From Sipunculus nudus (Eukaryota > Annelida > Sipuncula > Golfingiida > Sipunculidae): a DNA stretch of 64,000 nucleotides. Location: NCBI GenBank assembly GCA_026874595.1, contig CM049313.1, positions 49,275,659 through 49,339,658 on the forward strand, read 5' to 3'. Each line of letters begins with the position of its first letter. The stretch's first letter is position 1. Of the stretch, positions 12,056 to 24,256 are shown in pieces. The notes under the pieces are model-generated. The model was not told the origin of the DNA. It worked only from the letters and a program-made list of their open reading frames with translations, and did no database searches. A program made the translations under genes and the position numbers.

Positions 12056-12899
12056 ACAAAGTAATATATAGCCTTTTATTAAAGAGTTTGGTGTGTCAGT
12101 TGAAGCAGCTTCTGAGGTACGCACCATCAGCAGCGGTAACGTTATGCTCAACAATTCTGCAAAAAAACCGCGGTTTCCCGTCAGGTTGGGGAAACCTGGC
12201 GATGCTGTTTCTGTGGAATTCCACTGCGTAATAATTAACCAATGGCACTGCAGGTATCACCAGCACAACTGGATGTTCTTCGAAGTGCCGGTCGATTTGG
12301 CCTGCTATCGGACTTACTTTGGCAGCATAGACTTTTAACACCACTCGTTGGAATATACACGAGGAAATCATCACTTTTCAAGACAGTCTTTTTACTAACT
12401 TGTTGGCCTGGCCTGAGGTTAAAACGCTGAGCCAATCAGATTAAACCTTTCTCAGCGAAAACTGACTGGGTGTTTGGCGGCTTGCCAAACCTTAAGAATC
12501 CTTCCATTTCTCACTGCGTGTGAGTGGAAGGTCAACAGGAGGTCACGCGCAGTGTTATGAGTCTATGTTTTGTCCGTCTCAGTAGTCACACTCAAGCGGA
12601 CAGCTCCGGCCCGGACTTCCTGCAGATGAAGTCTCAGTGGTATGTTGTTGTCTGCTAGCCCTCTTTTTTTTTACAACTTGTGTGGACTATTTTCTTCGTC
12701 GCAATCATATCCTTTCTTACTCAGCTCTCCCTTTGTATGATCTTGTTTGGAGACACCCAGGGATGCAAGTCAATGTCGGAAGTCGTCATATGTTGCTTTA
12801 ACATATCCATTAACAGCATCAACGGTCAGCCTTAGGGACAGACACACAAATATGACCATGGACCGCATGCCTAATGAGGCATTCGATACTTCTTAGATT
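12056..12899. other. GC-richer spacer with overlapping frames
   Basis: Five overlapping frames of 60-92 codons on both strands occupy 12049-12435. None matches a family I recognise, and the overlap suggests composition rather than coding. CTGCGTGTGAGTGGAAGG-type direct repeats are absent. The remainder to 12899 shows nothing. Confidence 0.35.
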
Positions 12900-13250
12900 T
12901 AGGCAAAAAAAAAAAAAATAATAAAAGGTATGGTTCTCAGGCACCGCCCGCATCAATTTAAAACCCCCGCATCAAAAATTTTTATTTTGATTTTCATATT
13001 AAAACTTACTAATTTTGAGCTACAGCCGCTCGGACATTTCTTTCAAGAAGATAAAATCAAACACTTCCCTTTGTTATGTAGTGCTTTTACTTGTTTAGCA
13101 AAATAAAGTTGTTATTAAAATGCTTTTCCCTTATCATTTGACATTTTTATCGAAACATACCAAAAAATTAAAAATGAAAAAACCGCCCGCCCGCATTGAT
13201 TTCTGAAAAAAAGTGCCTGAGAACCGTTCCTTTTTTTTTTATTTTGGCCT
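12900..13250. mobile_element. MITE with AAGGTATGGTTCTCAGGCAC termini
   Basis: The left end reads TTTAGGC, an A-run, then GGTATGGTTCTCAGGCACCG and CCCGCATCAATTT. The right end inverted reads AGGCCAAAAT, an A-run, GGAACGGTTCTCAGGCAC, and later AATGCGGGCGGGCGG. The arms are about 60-70 bp. The ~200-bp centre is AT-rich and non-coding. The same terminus recurs at 42256-42327, confirming a family. The superfamily is unknown. Confidence 0.75.
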
Positions 13251-14114
13251 TGCGGTTATCACCAGATGTCAAGCGGTGCAAACAACGTGCAACCTCTCGG
13301 AACCTTATTAACAGAACAAAAAGCCAACTGACGGGATGTTCAAGTTGTCATAGTAACCAAACCATAACTTATATATATGTTTCATGTCAATTTTGTTCAA
13401 TTCTATTTGGTAATGAAAATCTGTTTTTTTCACCTACAAAATATGGGTTTCATTATTTGTTTTCTGGATGCCGTCATGACCATAGATAAATAGATAGGAC
13501 AAATGGGGTTACCACGAAAAAGCCCCAGTTCGCCAGTGGTTAATACGACTGGGACCACGTAGCAACTAACTTCCACTTGTCAGCTTGTATTTACCATATT
13601 ACCTAGAATAAACGAATGCGGCCAAGTGGCCACCCTTTTTGATCATACTGGTCACCATTAAGAAGAAATATGTGTCACGTCTGACCTGCCGACTCCAAAG
13701 TTTTGACCGCCAGAAACAAAAAGTTGGTGTAATTAGGTGATAGCTGTTAACATTCACTCATTCGGAATTTAAAATGTATGATTTATGTTTCCCCTTACAC
13801 ACGTGAATTGTATGGGTCTGGGGTAATCAATGGTTACTCGAGTTAGAACGCAGACATATTTTTTTTTGTCATTCAAATGTTTGCTCAGTGGTTGTTACTC
13901 TAAACTCCCGCAAAGTTAAAAAAATCCCGGTAAATTGCAAACAGACAAAGTAACAAGCTGAGCGCACTCACAAGAGAAGAATATATTGCCTCCGGGCCGA
14001 GGTAAAAAGTGCTTGTGTGTGTGTGTGTTTAAGATAGAGAGAGGGGGAGGGGAGGCGTGAAGAAAAGGGCAAACGCTAAAATTTTAAAAGCAAAGGGTTA
14101 CAAAGACAAATTAT
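13251..14114. other. Spacer with small simple repeats
   Basis: Nothing gene-like is seen. It holds a (GT)8-like run near 14012-14028 and a purine stretch GAGAGAGGGGGAGGGGAGG near 14036-14054. Confidence 0.45.
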
Positions 14115-14245
14115 TATTAAATACCGGGCCGATCCGGGATTCGAACCCATAGCGGTGGCGCACAAGTCAGGCGTTCTAACTGCTTCGCTAGAAAAGCAAG
14201 CTTCACTAGCGAAACAGTTCGGTCCGCTTTTATGTGCACCCCGTA
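14115..14245 (-). mobile_element. tRNA-derived SINE head
   Basis: The minus strand contains TAGCGAAGCAGTTAGAACG (A-box-like), then GGGTTCGAATCCCGG (a perfect B box) about 30 bases later, at 14120-14190. The cloverleaf pairing is incomplete, so I call this a SINE or tRNA pseudogene and not a working tRNA. An imperfect inverted pair around GAAAAGCAAGCTTCACTAGC adjoins it. Confidence 0.6.
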
Positions 14246-15529
14246 ACACACCCCCTCTCAAGAGCGTTCTGCTATTGAACAAGACTAATTATCCCTGGAG
14301 TCACACTCTTTTTTCACGACAACGAGAGTCGTTCGTGTTCTTAATTAACTTTCACTTGTGACGACAAAGTATTGATTTCGTTAACGGAAGCTTTGAAAGA
14401 TCGAAACAGCCGTTCGTCCTCCGTTTGTGGTCCATATAGTATCTTTAAAAGTAAATAAAGTCAACGTATTCGTTTACGCTTTCAGTATTATGACGATTTT
14501 GTACCTTCGATGTGGACGTCATTTTATTTAAATTGTCAATATCTTTTAAAAAATCTAAAAATCCTCCAAGTTTCAAAATTTAGTATTTATTGCGAAATCA
14601 TACTTGTTTTTTTGCCAATTTGTAAGAAAACTTTCATTTGCATGTTTTGCGTGTCGTTGGGATAATTAGGCCCCAGGTGGCCCATGAAACAAGGATGACA
14701 GGCAATAGGATGAGACCCGTGATTATAAGATCGTTCACCTACACAGAGCAACCCACTGGCTCTGACTAATGAACAGTCATTAACCGAAATCATCACGGCC
14801 GTCAATGGGGGGGAGGGGGTGAGTATATACCCCCTAAACCTGGTGAAAACTTATTAACACATACTGCAAAATAATACCTTATTTTAAATCCTTTTGCTGA
14901 ATTGTAATTTATATAAAGTGTGTCACACCAACATATTTATATTATTGCCCTACCCCATACCGTTTAGATAAATTGGCCACACTGGACGCCAATGCAAGCA
15001 GACAGATTGTAATTTTATCCCAATAATCCTGATTAACATTAACTCCATGTATCTCCTGCATTGTAAAAATCCCTGCTGTATCAATGAACTATTACTCTGG
15101 GTAAATCATATACAACCACACACTAGGTCACGGACACGTCCTTTAATTAACCAGTCCGGTGTCTAATTGTCTCCTCCTGAAGATGTTACTATTTCGAGGT
15201 AAGCCCGGGCATCTCTTGCATTGTTAGAATCCCTGATGTATCGGTGAAATATTACGCTCACTCATTCTATTACTAAACGGTTATATACACTTGTTTAAGG
15301 GCGAGACAATGGCCGTGAAAAAGACCTGTTAAAACACCTTTTGCAATAACGTCCCTTTCGTTTAGGAAAACGGTTTGACAGTATTTTATGTCTCAAAATA
15401 TGAATTATTAATTCAATATAATACATGGCGTTCAACTGTTCATGCACATTTTCTGTTTACTGCACAATGTTCCTGATTGCTCAGGTAAATAAATGTATTG
15501 CAATTGATGAACGGGCATTTACCTCTTTA
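14246..15529. other. Spacer with weak internal duplication
   Basis: Two related blocks, about 15045-15100 (TCTCCTGCATTGTAAAAATC) and 15205-15260 (TCTTGCATTGTTAGAATC), lie about 160 bp apart and suggest an old tandem repeat. No gene is visible. Confidence 0.35.
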
Positions 15530-15641
15530 AGGTCGAGCCCCTTCTATCCATGACAAAATGTATATTTGTTTGTGATATATCATAATATTTTGAAGCATGT
15601 TTCTTCTTGTATTATGCTTTGGTCAATAAAGTTCAAGTTCA
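15530..15641 (+). mobile_element. Retroposon 3' end with TTCAAG tail
   Basis: ATGCTTTGGTCAATAAAG followed by TTCAAGTTCAAGTGG looks like a LINE 3' terminus: a polyadenylation signal and a short hexamer tail, as in many CR1/L2-type elements. The body is truncated to about 110 bp. Confidence 0.55.
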
Positions 15642-15800
15642 AGTGGTAATTATATTATTACAATGTGTCGTACATATCGATACGTCATGTCGATACGGTT
15701 ACCGATACGCTATGCATGTTGTATCGTCGTATCGATGAAACACGGTAAATGCTGAGAAATATAGGTACAAGTCATACAACCCTAGCCTAAATTATAGTCC
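15642..15800. repeat. CGATAC-rich transposon-end-like sequence
   Basis: Multiple ATCGATAC motifs occur within 70 bp, followed by GTCATACAACCCTA. A related edge (CAATACCTAGCCCTA) lies at 17676-17690. Such ends are common in short hAT-like repeats, but a paired inverted end was not found. Confidence 0.3.
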
Positions 15801-16042
15801 GAGTTATTTCTAAAGCTCAAGCTGTCTTTTGTTTCTTATATTAACCCTTTTAAGACTGGACTAAGACCACGTATTGTCATATGAACGACTGGATGAGGAA
15901 TGTATATACAGTTCTCAGTGCTTCCATGAAAAGCCGGCGAGTATGAGTGAGGATAGAGTAATATACTATCACAGTCTTTTTAATTTGTTTTTAAACACTT
16001 TATTCAAAGAGACTTTAATCAGAAGTTACACACAAAGAAAAA
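15801..16042. other. Spacer
   Basis: Short AT-rich stretch without recognised features, immediately left of the TTACCG-bordered element. Confidence 0.4.
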
Positions 16043-17604
16043 TTACCGTATTTCCTTTTACAGACGCCGGGCCTTGTTTAGTCGCCTGCCTTGTTTAGTC
16101 GCCGGGGTAAAACAGTGTCCCAGAAAAATAAACGCCGACCTTAAATAGACGCCGGTCTTGTTCACAGGCTTAGTTCAGAGTAGTTTCCATGTTTGCCGCC
16201 AGATGTCTTATCCCTTCATTATAATTGGTGCATTTACCGGTCAAATTGACCATAGATTGATGTTTAAATATATCGGTTTGTGTTGTATTGATAATATGTT
16301 TAATTCTTCTGTAAATCATTCTTTTATCTTACATGAATGCCTGTTTCCATGAGGGACGCCAAATATTCCATATTCGTCCTGTATGATTAAAGTCGATCAC
16401 TGATCCTAATAAATGCTACACAAATACCTCAGCAGTGAGAAGCTAATACTATAACTGTTGTCAAGCTAGATAAAAATAGTACCGCCTGATACAAGCGGCC
16501 AAACTTGGTACGGTGAAAGTATACCTCACAGATGGTTGAACAGAACTGTTCAAATACGTTTTGACACATATTTCTTGTGTAGCATGAAGACACCAAATGA
16601 TGGTGTCAAGCGGTACAATTTGTAGCTACTGTCAAGCAAAATTACGCTCCTTGCTTTCATTTTTGAAGCTCTTTTAAGTGCGTCCCCACTGTTACCAAAA
16701 CTACGCTTCTGAGATAAACTTTAAAGTTAAAAATAGTATTTACTCTTGTCCACAACAATATATTCAAAAATATTTCCGGCAGTAAATGTCACATACCAGT
16801 ATATACCAGGTCAGAAACGCTTCAATACGCTGTGTCAAGCTGAATCAGTTAAAAGTCGGACGGAAAGTGTCATGATAACAAATTAGGCAGTCCCGTTATA
16901 CGTACCAGCCCCCCGTTTTCGATGGAACTAATATTACCAGTCGTCCACGGTGCACAGTTAATGGAAGAGCCACCCGTGTTCAGTATAAACTAGGTAAGAA
17001 ACACTTGAATACGCTGTGTCGAGCTGAATCAGTTGAATATTTGACGGGAGGAAAGTGTCATGAAAATAAATTATACTGTGCCGTTATAAGTACCAACCCC
17101 CGGCCCCGTATTTCGGTGGAAGCAATGTTACCAGTTGTACGCGGAGAACAGTTAATGGAAGAGCCACCCGTTTAACCAACAACACGCAGTATAAAATAAA
17201 TGGAACAGCCACATGAAACACCTGGGTAACTGGTTTCGAGAGGCCCAGGCGGACAGATTCTTGTCGACAAATGCAGTCTCTGCACCTCTGGCTGTGATTC
17301 CCCGTTAATTCTTATTATGGTGCGTGATTGTGGAGATTGCGCGTGTCCCATATCCCTATGGCATCTAAGGAATTTTCGTAAACACAATCCGCGTACCGGC
17401 GATGTTTTCAATTGTGTCCCTAAGTAGTGACCGGCGGGTTTATTTCTTCGGCGTGTCCTGTTTTTTAGTTTGTCTGATGAGCCTGATAATGTATTTTTTT
17501 AAAAGACGCCGGCCTTAAATAGATGCCTGCCTTGTTTAGACGCCGGGTCAAAGCAGGGTTTGAAAAAATAAACGCCCGGGCGTCTATTCAAGAAAATACG
17601 GTAA
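16043..17604. mobile_element. 1.56-kb TIR element, TTACCGTATTT...AAATACGGTAA
   Basis: TTACCGTATTTCCTTTTACA at the left is mirrored by AGAAAATACGGTAA at the right. Just inside each end is a run of short repeats of the type TTAAATAGACGCCGG and GCCTTGTTTAGACGCC, inverted relative to each other (16062-16165 and 17500-17590). The interior has a ~182-bp tandem duplication and no transposase, so it is non-autonomous. No target duplication is obvious. The superfamily is not assigned. Confidence 0.75.
16797..17170 (+). repeat. Tandem duplication, ~182-bp unit
   Basis: Copy 1 starts CAGTATATACCAGGTCAGAA (16797) and copy 2 starts CAGTATAAACTAGGTAAGAA (16979). They share AATACGCTGTGTC, GCTGAATCAGTT, GGAAAGTGTCATGA, and CAGTTAATGGAAGAGCCACC. 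A third start, CAGTATAAAATAAATGG, occurs at 17188. It lies inside the 16043-17604 element. Confidence 0.8.
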
Positions 17605-18464
17605 GCGTAAAATCAATAAGAAAAGAGTATTGCATTAAGTATATCGCAATACCCGATTGTGCCTGAATTGGCTCACCAATACCTAGCCCTACTAATCACA
17701 TCACGATATTGAATATTGGTCATGGTTAACATCTGATAGTAACAATGAAGATGACAATGAAAAAAAAATATTGTATTATACGTCACTGAATAAAACGATA
17801 TAGCTTTAACGTCGACAGGGGCATTAAATAGTAAACCATGCATATATGTTTCGTCGTATGGTTGATACTGATATCCATTAAAATCACCAGAAGTCCAGTT
17901 TTATAATGATTCACAAGCCATAAGACATACTTGCTTTCTAGAACTTTCTATTTTGGTAATTGTTAAGTAGATACTTGTCCCAAAAATATTTTGTCCCGAT
18001 CATCCCCACCCTATTCCATCCGCCGAAACGAGGCCCATGATTACTGACGTTTCTTTGTATTGATGAAAACGATTTCATTAAATATTTACACATAATTACA
18101 CATTTCACATTTTACTTCTGCTTGATTCAAAAGTTAGCGCAACAATTTCTCGAGATGCTTTGATACATTCACAAGTATCTCTTAATTCCGTGTTCGACAT
18201 CAGACAATATCAATGGTCAAAGCCTTGCGGGGAAAATCGAATAAATGAAGGAAAACGTGATTGATGCATGCATTGATACTCACGGAGATATACAGAAATT
18301 GTGTAATCAACTGGCATGAAAACAGCCTATGCGATTTTCTCGACGATGAGCACGGTATAAAGAGAGAATGCAAAGGGACTGAACACTATAACTTAACCTT
18401 AATATCGGTCGGGAAACAGCAACATCATCAATATCAGCTTTATTCATAATTTATGCTACATCTG
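17605..18464. other. Spacer, nothing recognised
   Basis: AT-rich. It starts with the CAATACCTAGCCCTA repeat edge. No open frame above 62 codons and no tandem structure. Confidence 0.4.
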
Positions 18465-20618
18465 TAGAGGTCCTGACCGGACTTGACCGCTCCTAGGTAG
18501 TGTGGTCCAGCATGAGAGCGGTTTGGTCCTCGTCCGGTTCAATTGTGGGCAATCCTGTACATAAGGTGGACCGGACCGATACCGATCAATTTCTGCAAAG
18601 GGGCCCAATCACCTATCTGACTTTTATTAACTAAAGGCAACAGCTTGTAGCTTTCATAGAAATAGTCCAGAAATCGTCGATATCACCGCACACAGGCTGC
18701 TCGTTTTGTTTATATGAACGTGTTTATAATATGTGGGGGTCCGCTAAATGAACAAAACAAATACAACAAGGGCACCTGGTAGCAAGTCAGATAAGCCAGA
18801 GCATTATCCGGTATTTTGTGTGAGCGGTCCGGTCTAGTCTAGCCAAGAATTTTATTTCTTGATAGATATATCAGAGCCGCTTGAACTCATACAATGTACA
18901 AATTATTACACTGAAAATATAGAAAACCAATGCGGGGTCAAAATTGTAGCGCGCGGTTCCTGAGAAACCACCTGTTTTGTTTTATATACAGCTTCTAATG
19001 CGGAGAGTCCTGTGGAGTATCAATATGCTGGAAAACGAGGAAGACTCTAAAATTTGCTCTTACATGTGTCAGAATATATTTTTGTTATAATCTGGAGGGC
19101 CAGACAGGGCAAGGCCGATGGCAGTTTACTTTGGTTGAAAATGCAAAGCTTGATTGATTTTTACGGCCCCTTTACTGTTTTCATTTCCTAGTTTCGATTT
19201 ATTCTGTCGAAACTAAATTGAAATAGTGCATATTTCGTATAAAACAGCGAAGACATTTTCTTAAAAACAACAGTTAATCAATTAATATAATAACACGGCA
19301 ACCTGTACCTCAGTCGCTTGCATATTGCCCGCAAAGAGAGAGAGAGAGGAATATTTTAATTCGACGTAAAAAAATGCATATATTTAACATATTCTTTTCT
19401 GTCAGGAGACGGTTATAAAAGAATTAAATCCGCTGTCGGGGATACTTTGATTTTAGCACGGCCCCACCGCCTCCACAGGGAAATCTTGTCTGCGCGATAA
19501 CTCAGAAACCATTTCTTGGGATTTTATCAAACTTTACATATGCAAAGATATGAGTCAGAGACGAATCTATTTAAAATGTGTTCATGGCCTTAAATAGGAG
19601 ATTGACTTTGACCTTGAACAGGTAAGATTTTGACGAAATCACATGAAATATTAAATATCTTTAGAAAGATTGCATGGATTGACCAAAAATCAAGTTGACT
19701 CAAGATTTTGGATAGCTATGTTTTTTACGCGAGACTGGTGGCGCCACCTGTTATGCTTCTCTTGTTCCGAGACTTTTAATCTCCCCTTGATTGCCACTTT
19801 ACAGTAATGTTACCTTTATAAATCAAAAGCTTATAGGCAGATCTGATTTTTTTTTTCATATTATGCACATTCATAGATACGAGCCGTTGGGCAGTTCCTC
19901 TAAATTTGGGCCATGAACTTAACTATGAGAGTGGCCTTAACTTAAATATATTCATTTTGGTGAAAAATACACATAACATTCTCATCTATCAAATTGTGTC
20001 TAAAGTGGACAGATGTATCTTTCTGAAAATCAAAATGAAAGATATCAGATGATTAGTTGACCAAAAAGTTTCAAAGCCTGACCTTGACTTTGAACTTTAA
20101 AGTCATTATGCTGAAATATAGGAAATTTTATCATCCCTTACAACTTTTAGATTACCTATTCTTTTTTTTCTCCAAATGTGACACACAGATTGTTTCCACC
20201 AAGATCTCAGACATGTGTGAAGACTGGTGACCTAGACCCTGCTTTTCAAGTTCACATCTGCGGGAACATGAAAATTTTAAAGTAATGCATCTGTTTTCTT
20301 CAATTTGAACACGGAAATATATTTACCAATAACTCGGAGCTTGGTCTTCAAGGTCAAAACTGCGAATATAAACGATTTTTTAACCCCCTAAATTTTGAAG
20401 TACTACATCTTTTTCCTTTAAATTTGAAACAAAGAATATTTCCACCAATACCTCGGATTTTTTTTTCAAGACTAGTGACCTTGAACTTGGTTTTCAAAGT
20501 CAAACCTGAAAAACCGTAGGATTTTTGTCTAAACCTTTGTATGGCCCGCCTACAGCTGGACCGGACAAGGACCGGATTGCTTTCATGCGGGAGGGGTCCG
20601 GTCTGGTCCGCACCTCTA
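18465..20618. mobile_element. 2.15-kb TIR element, TAGAGGT...ACCTCTA
   Basis: The left TGTAGAGGTCCTGACCGGAC and the inverted right TGTAGAGGTGCGGACCAGAC begin ~80-bp imperfect inverted repeats that also share GCATGA-AGC and TCCTCGTCCGGT/TCCTTGTCCGGT. A further internal GCGGTCCGGTCTAG lies at 18829-18842. The interior has AAGGTCA-type low-copy repeats and no transposase frame. TAG/CTA ends fit a hAT-like non-autonomous element, but an 8-bp duplication is not present. Confidence 0.68.
20000..20520 (+). repeat. Degenerate AAGGTCA-containing repeats
   Basis: Imperfect units carry CAAGGTCAAA-CTG, TTTTAAAGTA-TACATCTTTT and AATATTTCCACCAATA-CTCGG, roughly every 115-130 bp. Similar repeats at 28240-28540 and 51205-51610 suggest a widespread tandem type. 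Non-coding. Confidence 0.45.
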
Positions 20619-21334
20619 CATGAAACAGGAGTCAAGTCATCCATGACTCTGTATCCTGCACGTTCTTCCACCCAGGAACGTCTTGGAGAGTTACTTTACT
20701 AAAGATCAACTGAGGACCCTTACTGTTGTGACTGTTACCATTTCTGTTTTGTCTCTATGGCATCCGTTCCGTCTTTCTCCTGTGACTTAGGGGTCTCTAT
20801 TATGTTTTTCTATAGAAGATGTAGGTCACATTGGTGGAGTAGATATGATAACGGTCTAAGTTCTGTAACGATACTATAGTATTTGGATTAGATCCCGGAG
20901 CCATGTTATCTACACAGATGCGGCTGGCTTGGACAAAAAGACTTCTGAGTTTACCAGTAAGCCGAGTTTCGTGGCTCGACTTGGCTTGCACAATGTTGGC
21001 TGGCTTAAACTGCCCTGCAAACTTTTTCATTTGACAATGTTTTAAAGTACCCATTTTATTTTTGAAAAAAAAATATCTGTATTACGTGTGACATATTACA
21101 TTTATTATTACATTTAACTAGTTTGTAATTTAATATCGTTTGATTTATCCTTGTGGTTTCATTAGCCAACAATTCATACATAAAAAATCAAACCGTTTCT
21201 TTCAGCGACAAGAAACAAAAAAAAAATAACGTTCTCTGAACATATTTACAAATGTTGTTCTTCAGTTTTTTTAGTCTGTACATGTTTCAGGCATTTTTAA
21301 TAGTAAAAGATTAATCTGTTTTTTCTCAAGCCAA
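20619..21334. other. Spacer
   Basis: No recognisable gene. Short minus-strand frames at 20800-21054 show no family features. Confidence 0.4.
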
Positions 21335-24256
21335 AATAATTTGCACAAAACCGGCTCACTTCGGATTCAAGTTAATGAAATATTTGCGGCGTCTCTTGAT
21401 AAACTCGGATCGGCTCGGCTTGATCTTAACTCGGCGGCAGCGCCGGGCTCTTAATTGGATATTGCACGATTAATCTGAAACGTATTAGATTGATACATGT
21501 AGCCAACTTTATTGATGCCCTCAGTTTTTAGAAACGAGAGGGCAAATCCGTTTTCTGGTTGTTCTTGTCGAAAGACAGAGAATTACACGACTCTGTCTTT
21601 ATAGTATTTTCTAATTAACAAGAACACATTTGATGCCAGTCTTGTTATGTTCACAGATAAGAAAGCGTGTATATCTATTAGTGTGGACGAAAAGGTAGAA
21701 CAAATTCGGGCTAGATATCTGCATACTAGAGAATGCAAGCCTCCGTCACGTTGGGGTTCCTAGTGGAATGCTCCCAAAACCATATGCTCAGATCCGTTGC
21801 TGTATAAGTGATGAGGTCCCTGGATTCGGAGCATGTGCCGGATCAACACCAAAATCTAATCGATCCTACTTAGGCCCACTCATGAAATGCCCTCATGTCA
21901 AAATTTCATGAGATTCCGTTCATGATTGTGTTGGTTATGTTGTGAATAAACAAACCCACGAACGGGGAAGAACGCGAAACCTCCGGGCGAAGGGAACTAG
22001 TCGTAACTGAAGTTCCGCGCCTAATCAGTAAATGAAGGCATTTTCGCGTTTCAGTGTTGCACTTTAGGATAAGCGAGGTACAAGTTTCCCAAAACTAGCC
22101 TGCTCTAGATACGCCTTTCATCTGCTTAACCAGCAAATTGCACACGTCAAGTTTGACTTGCCAACAGTAGCCGTTATACGTTTGTATAGAGCAAAACGGA
22201 ACTGAAATTGTGGAAAAATAGGTAAAACATTGCTCTTGATTACGTCCTTTTAAAGCAAGCTATACACCTACCTTTACTCTTGAACGTATGGGATTTCTGG
22301 CTTACTGGGCGTACATATAAAATACTGTAGGTAAAACCTGTCATAAAAGTTCTTAAAACGCCTCTGTGATGGTTGAGACTTTTTATCTACAAGCCGTTAA
22401 ACACGGTACATGCATGCGCCAATGTTAATAAACAGAAATACAACATACGACTGAAGGTGGTTTCTTGCATATGCGAGGACGTCAAAATCTAACTTTTTGC
22501 AAAAGTTTGAGACAAAACTGTGGTTTGTCTGGTTTGCTGCCAGATGTTCTTGTTGAATGTGTTTGGCTTTTTTGGCGGTCAGCCACATGTTATAAAACGA
22601 ATGATTTTAAACATACTGAGCAGCCATTGTTTTTTAGCGTTTTCTCTCCTTTTTGTACAAAATGTATAGTGGATTTATCTTCAGTAATAGTTATCTTCAG
22701 ATATAGAAATGTGCCTCTTTAATACTTGGCAAACAAGGAGAGATGATGCGTGATTGACTTCAGCTTTAACAGCACATAGGCAGAACCTGCGGTGGACTAA
22801 GGGTCGGATACCTCTGAAGTATCTTTGTGCTTTCGAAAAAAGTCAGACAATTGATAATCCAGCTAACAATGTTTGTTTGTCATATCAAAATCCTCTTTAA
22901 GCTCAAGTCGAATAAGGTAGATATCCTCAAAACGTGCGTGCACGCATGACGTTACTCTTAAATGAATTCAGTCTGAGATTTTATCAAAAGGCTCTGACCC
23001 CCGTTAAAATGAGTACACTTACTGTGGCCATTGTTTCGCTTTTTCTCTGAAAGTTACAAAATTTTTGCAGGTATAAACTTCTGTTCAGGTACCTACGTGT
23101 AGGAAGTTTCTTAGGAAACATTTCTTGCATAAATCCATTTGCGATAATAAGACTTCTGTTCATGCGGATTTTTCATAACGTTACCGTCTTTGGTTTTCTG
23201 ATTTCCCTGAATACTATATATAGTTGACTTCGAATATTATATAATTATTATATAATTATAATTAAAATTATAAAAAAAAATATTTGCCAGATTGTTCTAA
23301 CATGTCAGTAATTCATTAATATAAATAACATTTTAGTTTTTTTCATATTAACTTGAATAGTTGCACCTGAATTTTTAACTGATCAAGGACAAAATCCTTA
23401 GATTGGCCAACCCCTTGAGATTTTTTTTTATAAAAACAATAACGTTAAATGACTCATTTTAACGTTTGGTAGGTAAACCAGGAAGCATCCCCATAGTCCA
23501 AGGTTTCAGAATGTTGTTGCGGTCAAGTTATATTTACACCTTTATTTCGAATAATGCAGTAATTTACATAACTTCATTCATGCCATCTTACAAAACACTT
23601 GAACCTAAACATAAATATACATGAAATACGTCATCTTGAAACCCCCAAAAATAAGTATTTAGCATTAATTCTTATAGTAATCTTCTTATGTGTCGTTTAT
23701 TCCATGAGTGAAACGAGCATATCTCAATACATGTAATACCTAATTTCTACGGTTAAAACTACTATTTTCACTTTAAACCTGGGAAAACTGTTACTGTATG
23801 GTTTAATTGTAGGCGTGTCAGAAACGTTCGTATTTGCCATAACTGCCCGAGAGAAATATTCCATGACCAAACGACTTGGCAGTTATAAGATTCTCACAGG
23901 CTCCAGTCCAAAGAACCCTAAATCATTCCACCTTATACCGTTTTCCTATGATGTTGGATGAAGGTAATCAACAAAACTAAAAAAAATGTCCTAAATCACC
24001 AAAACTAAAATCAAATGTTCCCTATATATGTGAAGGAAGTTTAGCACAAGCATACGGACACAACGTTGTATTTGAAGTTAAGTATTTCTTGGTTTTAATC
24101 ATACACTCACCGATACAGGGCTTAATAACTGAGTTTTAAAATTATACATCCGGTATATCTTTCTCTAATCGGAAAAGCATTCGAAAATGATCCTGGAGTT
24201 ATTAAAAATAATAAAACCAATGATCAATACCAAACGTGTAATTTTAGATGCAGTGT
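21335..24256 (+). repeat. Segmental duplication copy A (~2.9 kb)
   Basis: This is collinear with 29705-32643. Shared anchors include CCGGCTCACTTCGG, the ACAAGAACACAT block, CATGAGATTCCGTTCAT, TTGCATATGCGAGGACGTCA, GCTGCCAGATGTTCTTGTTG, ACATTTCTTGCATAAATCC, TGGTTTAATTGTAGGCGTGT, and AATACCAAACGTGTAATTTT at the end. Small indels are frequent. No gene is evident inside. The spacing between the copies is about 8.4 kb, in direct orientation. Confidence 0.85.

Noticed and set aside
12093-12435. Small conserved gene
   Set aside because: Five mutually overlapping frames on both strands, none with recognisable motifs. This fits composition better than coding.
14115-14190. Functional tRNA gene on the minus strand
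   Set aside because: The B box is perfect but the cloverleaf cannot be completed.
18465-18472. hAT target-site duplication around 18465-20618
   Set aside because: Eight bases on either side (TACATCTG and CATGAAAC) do not match.
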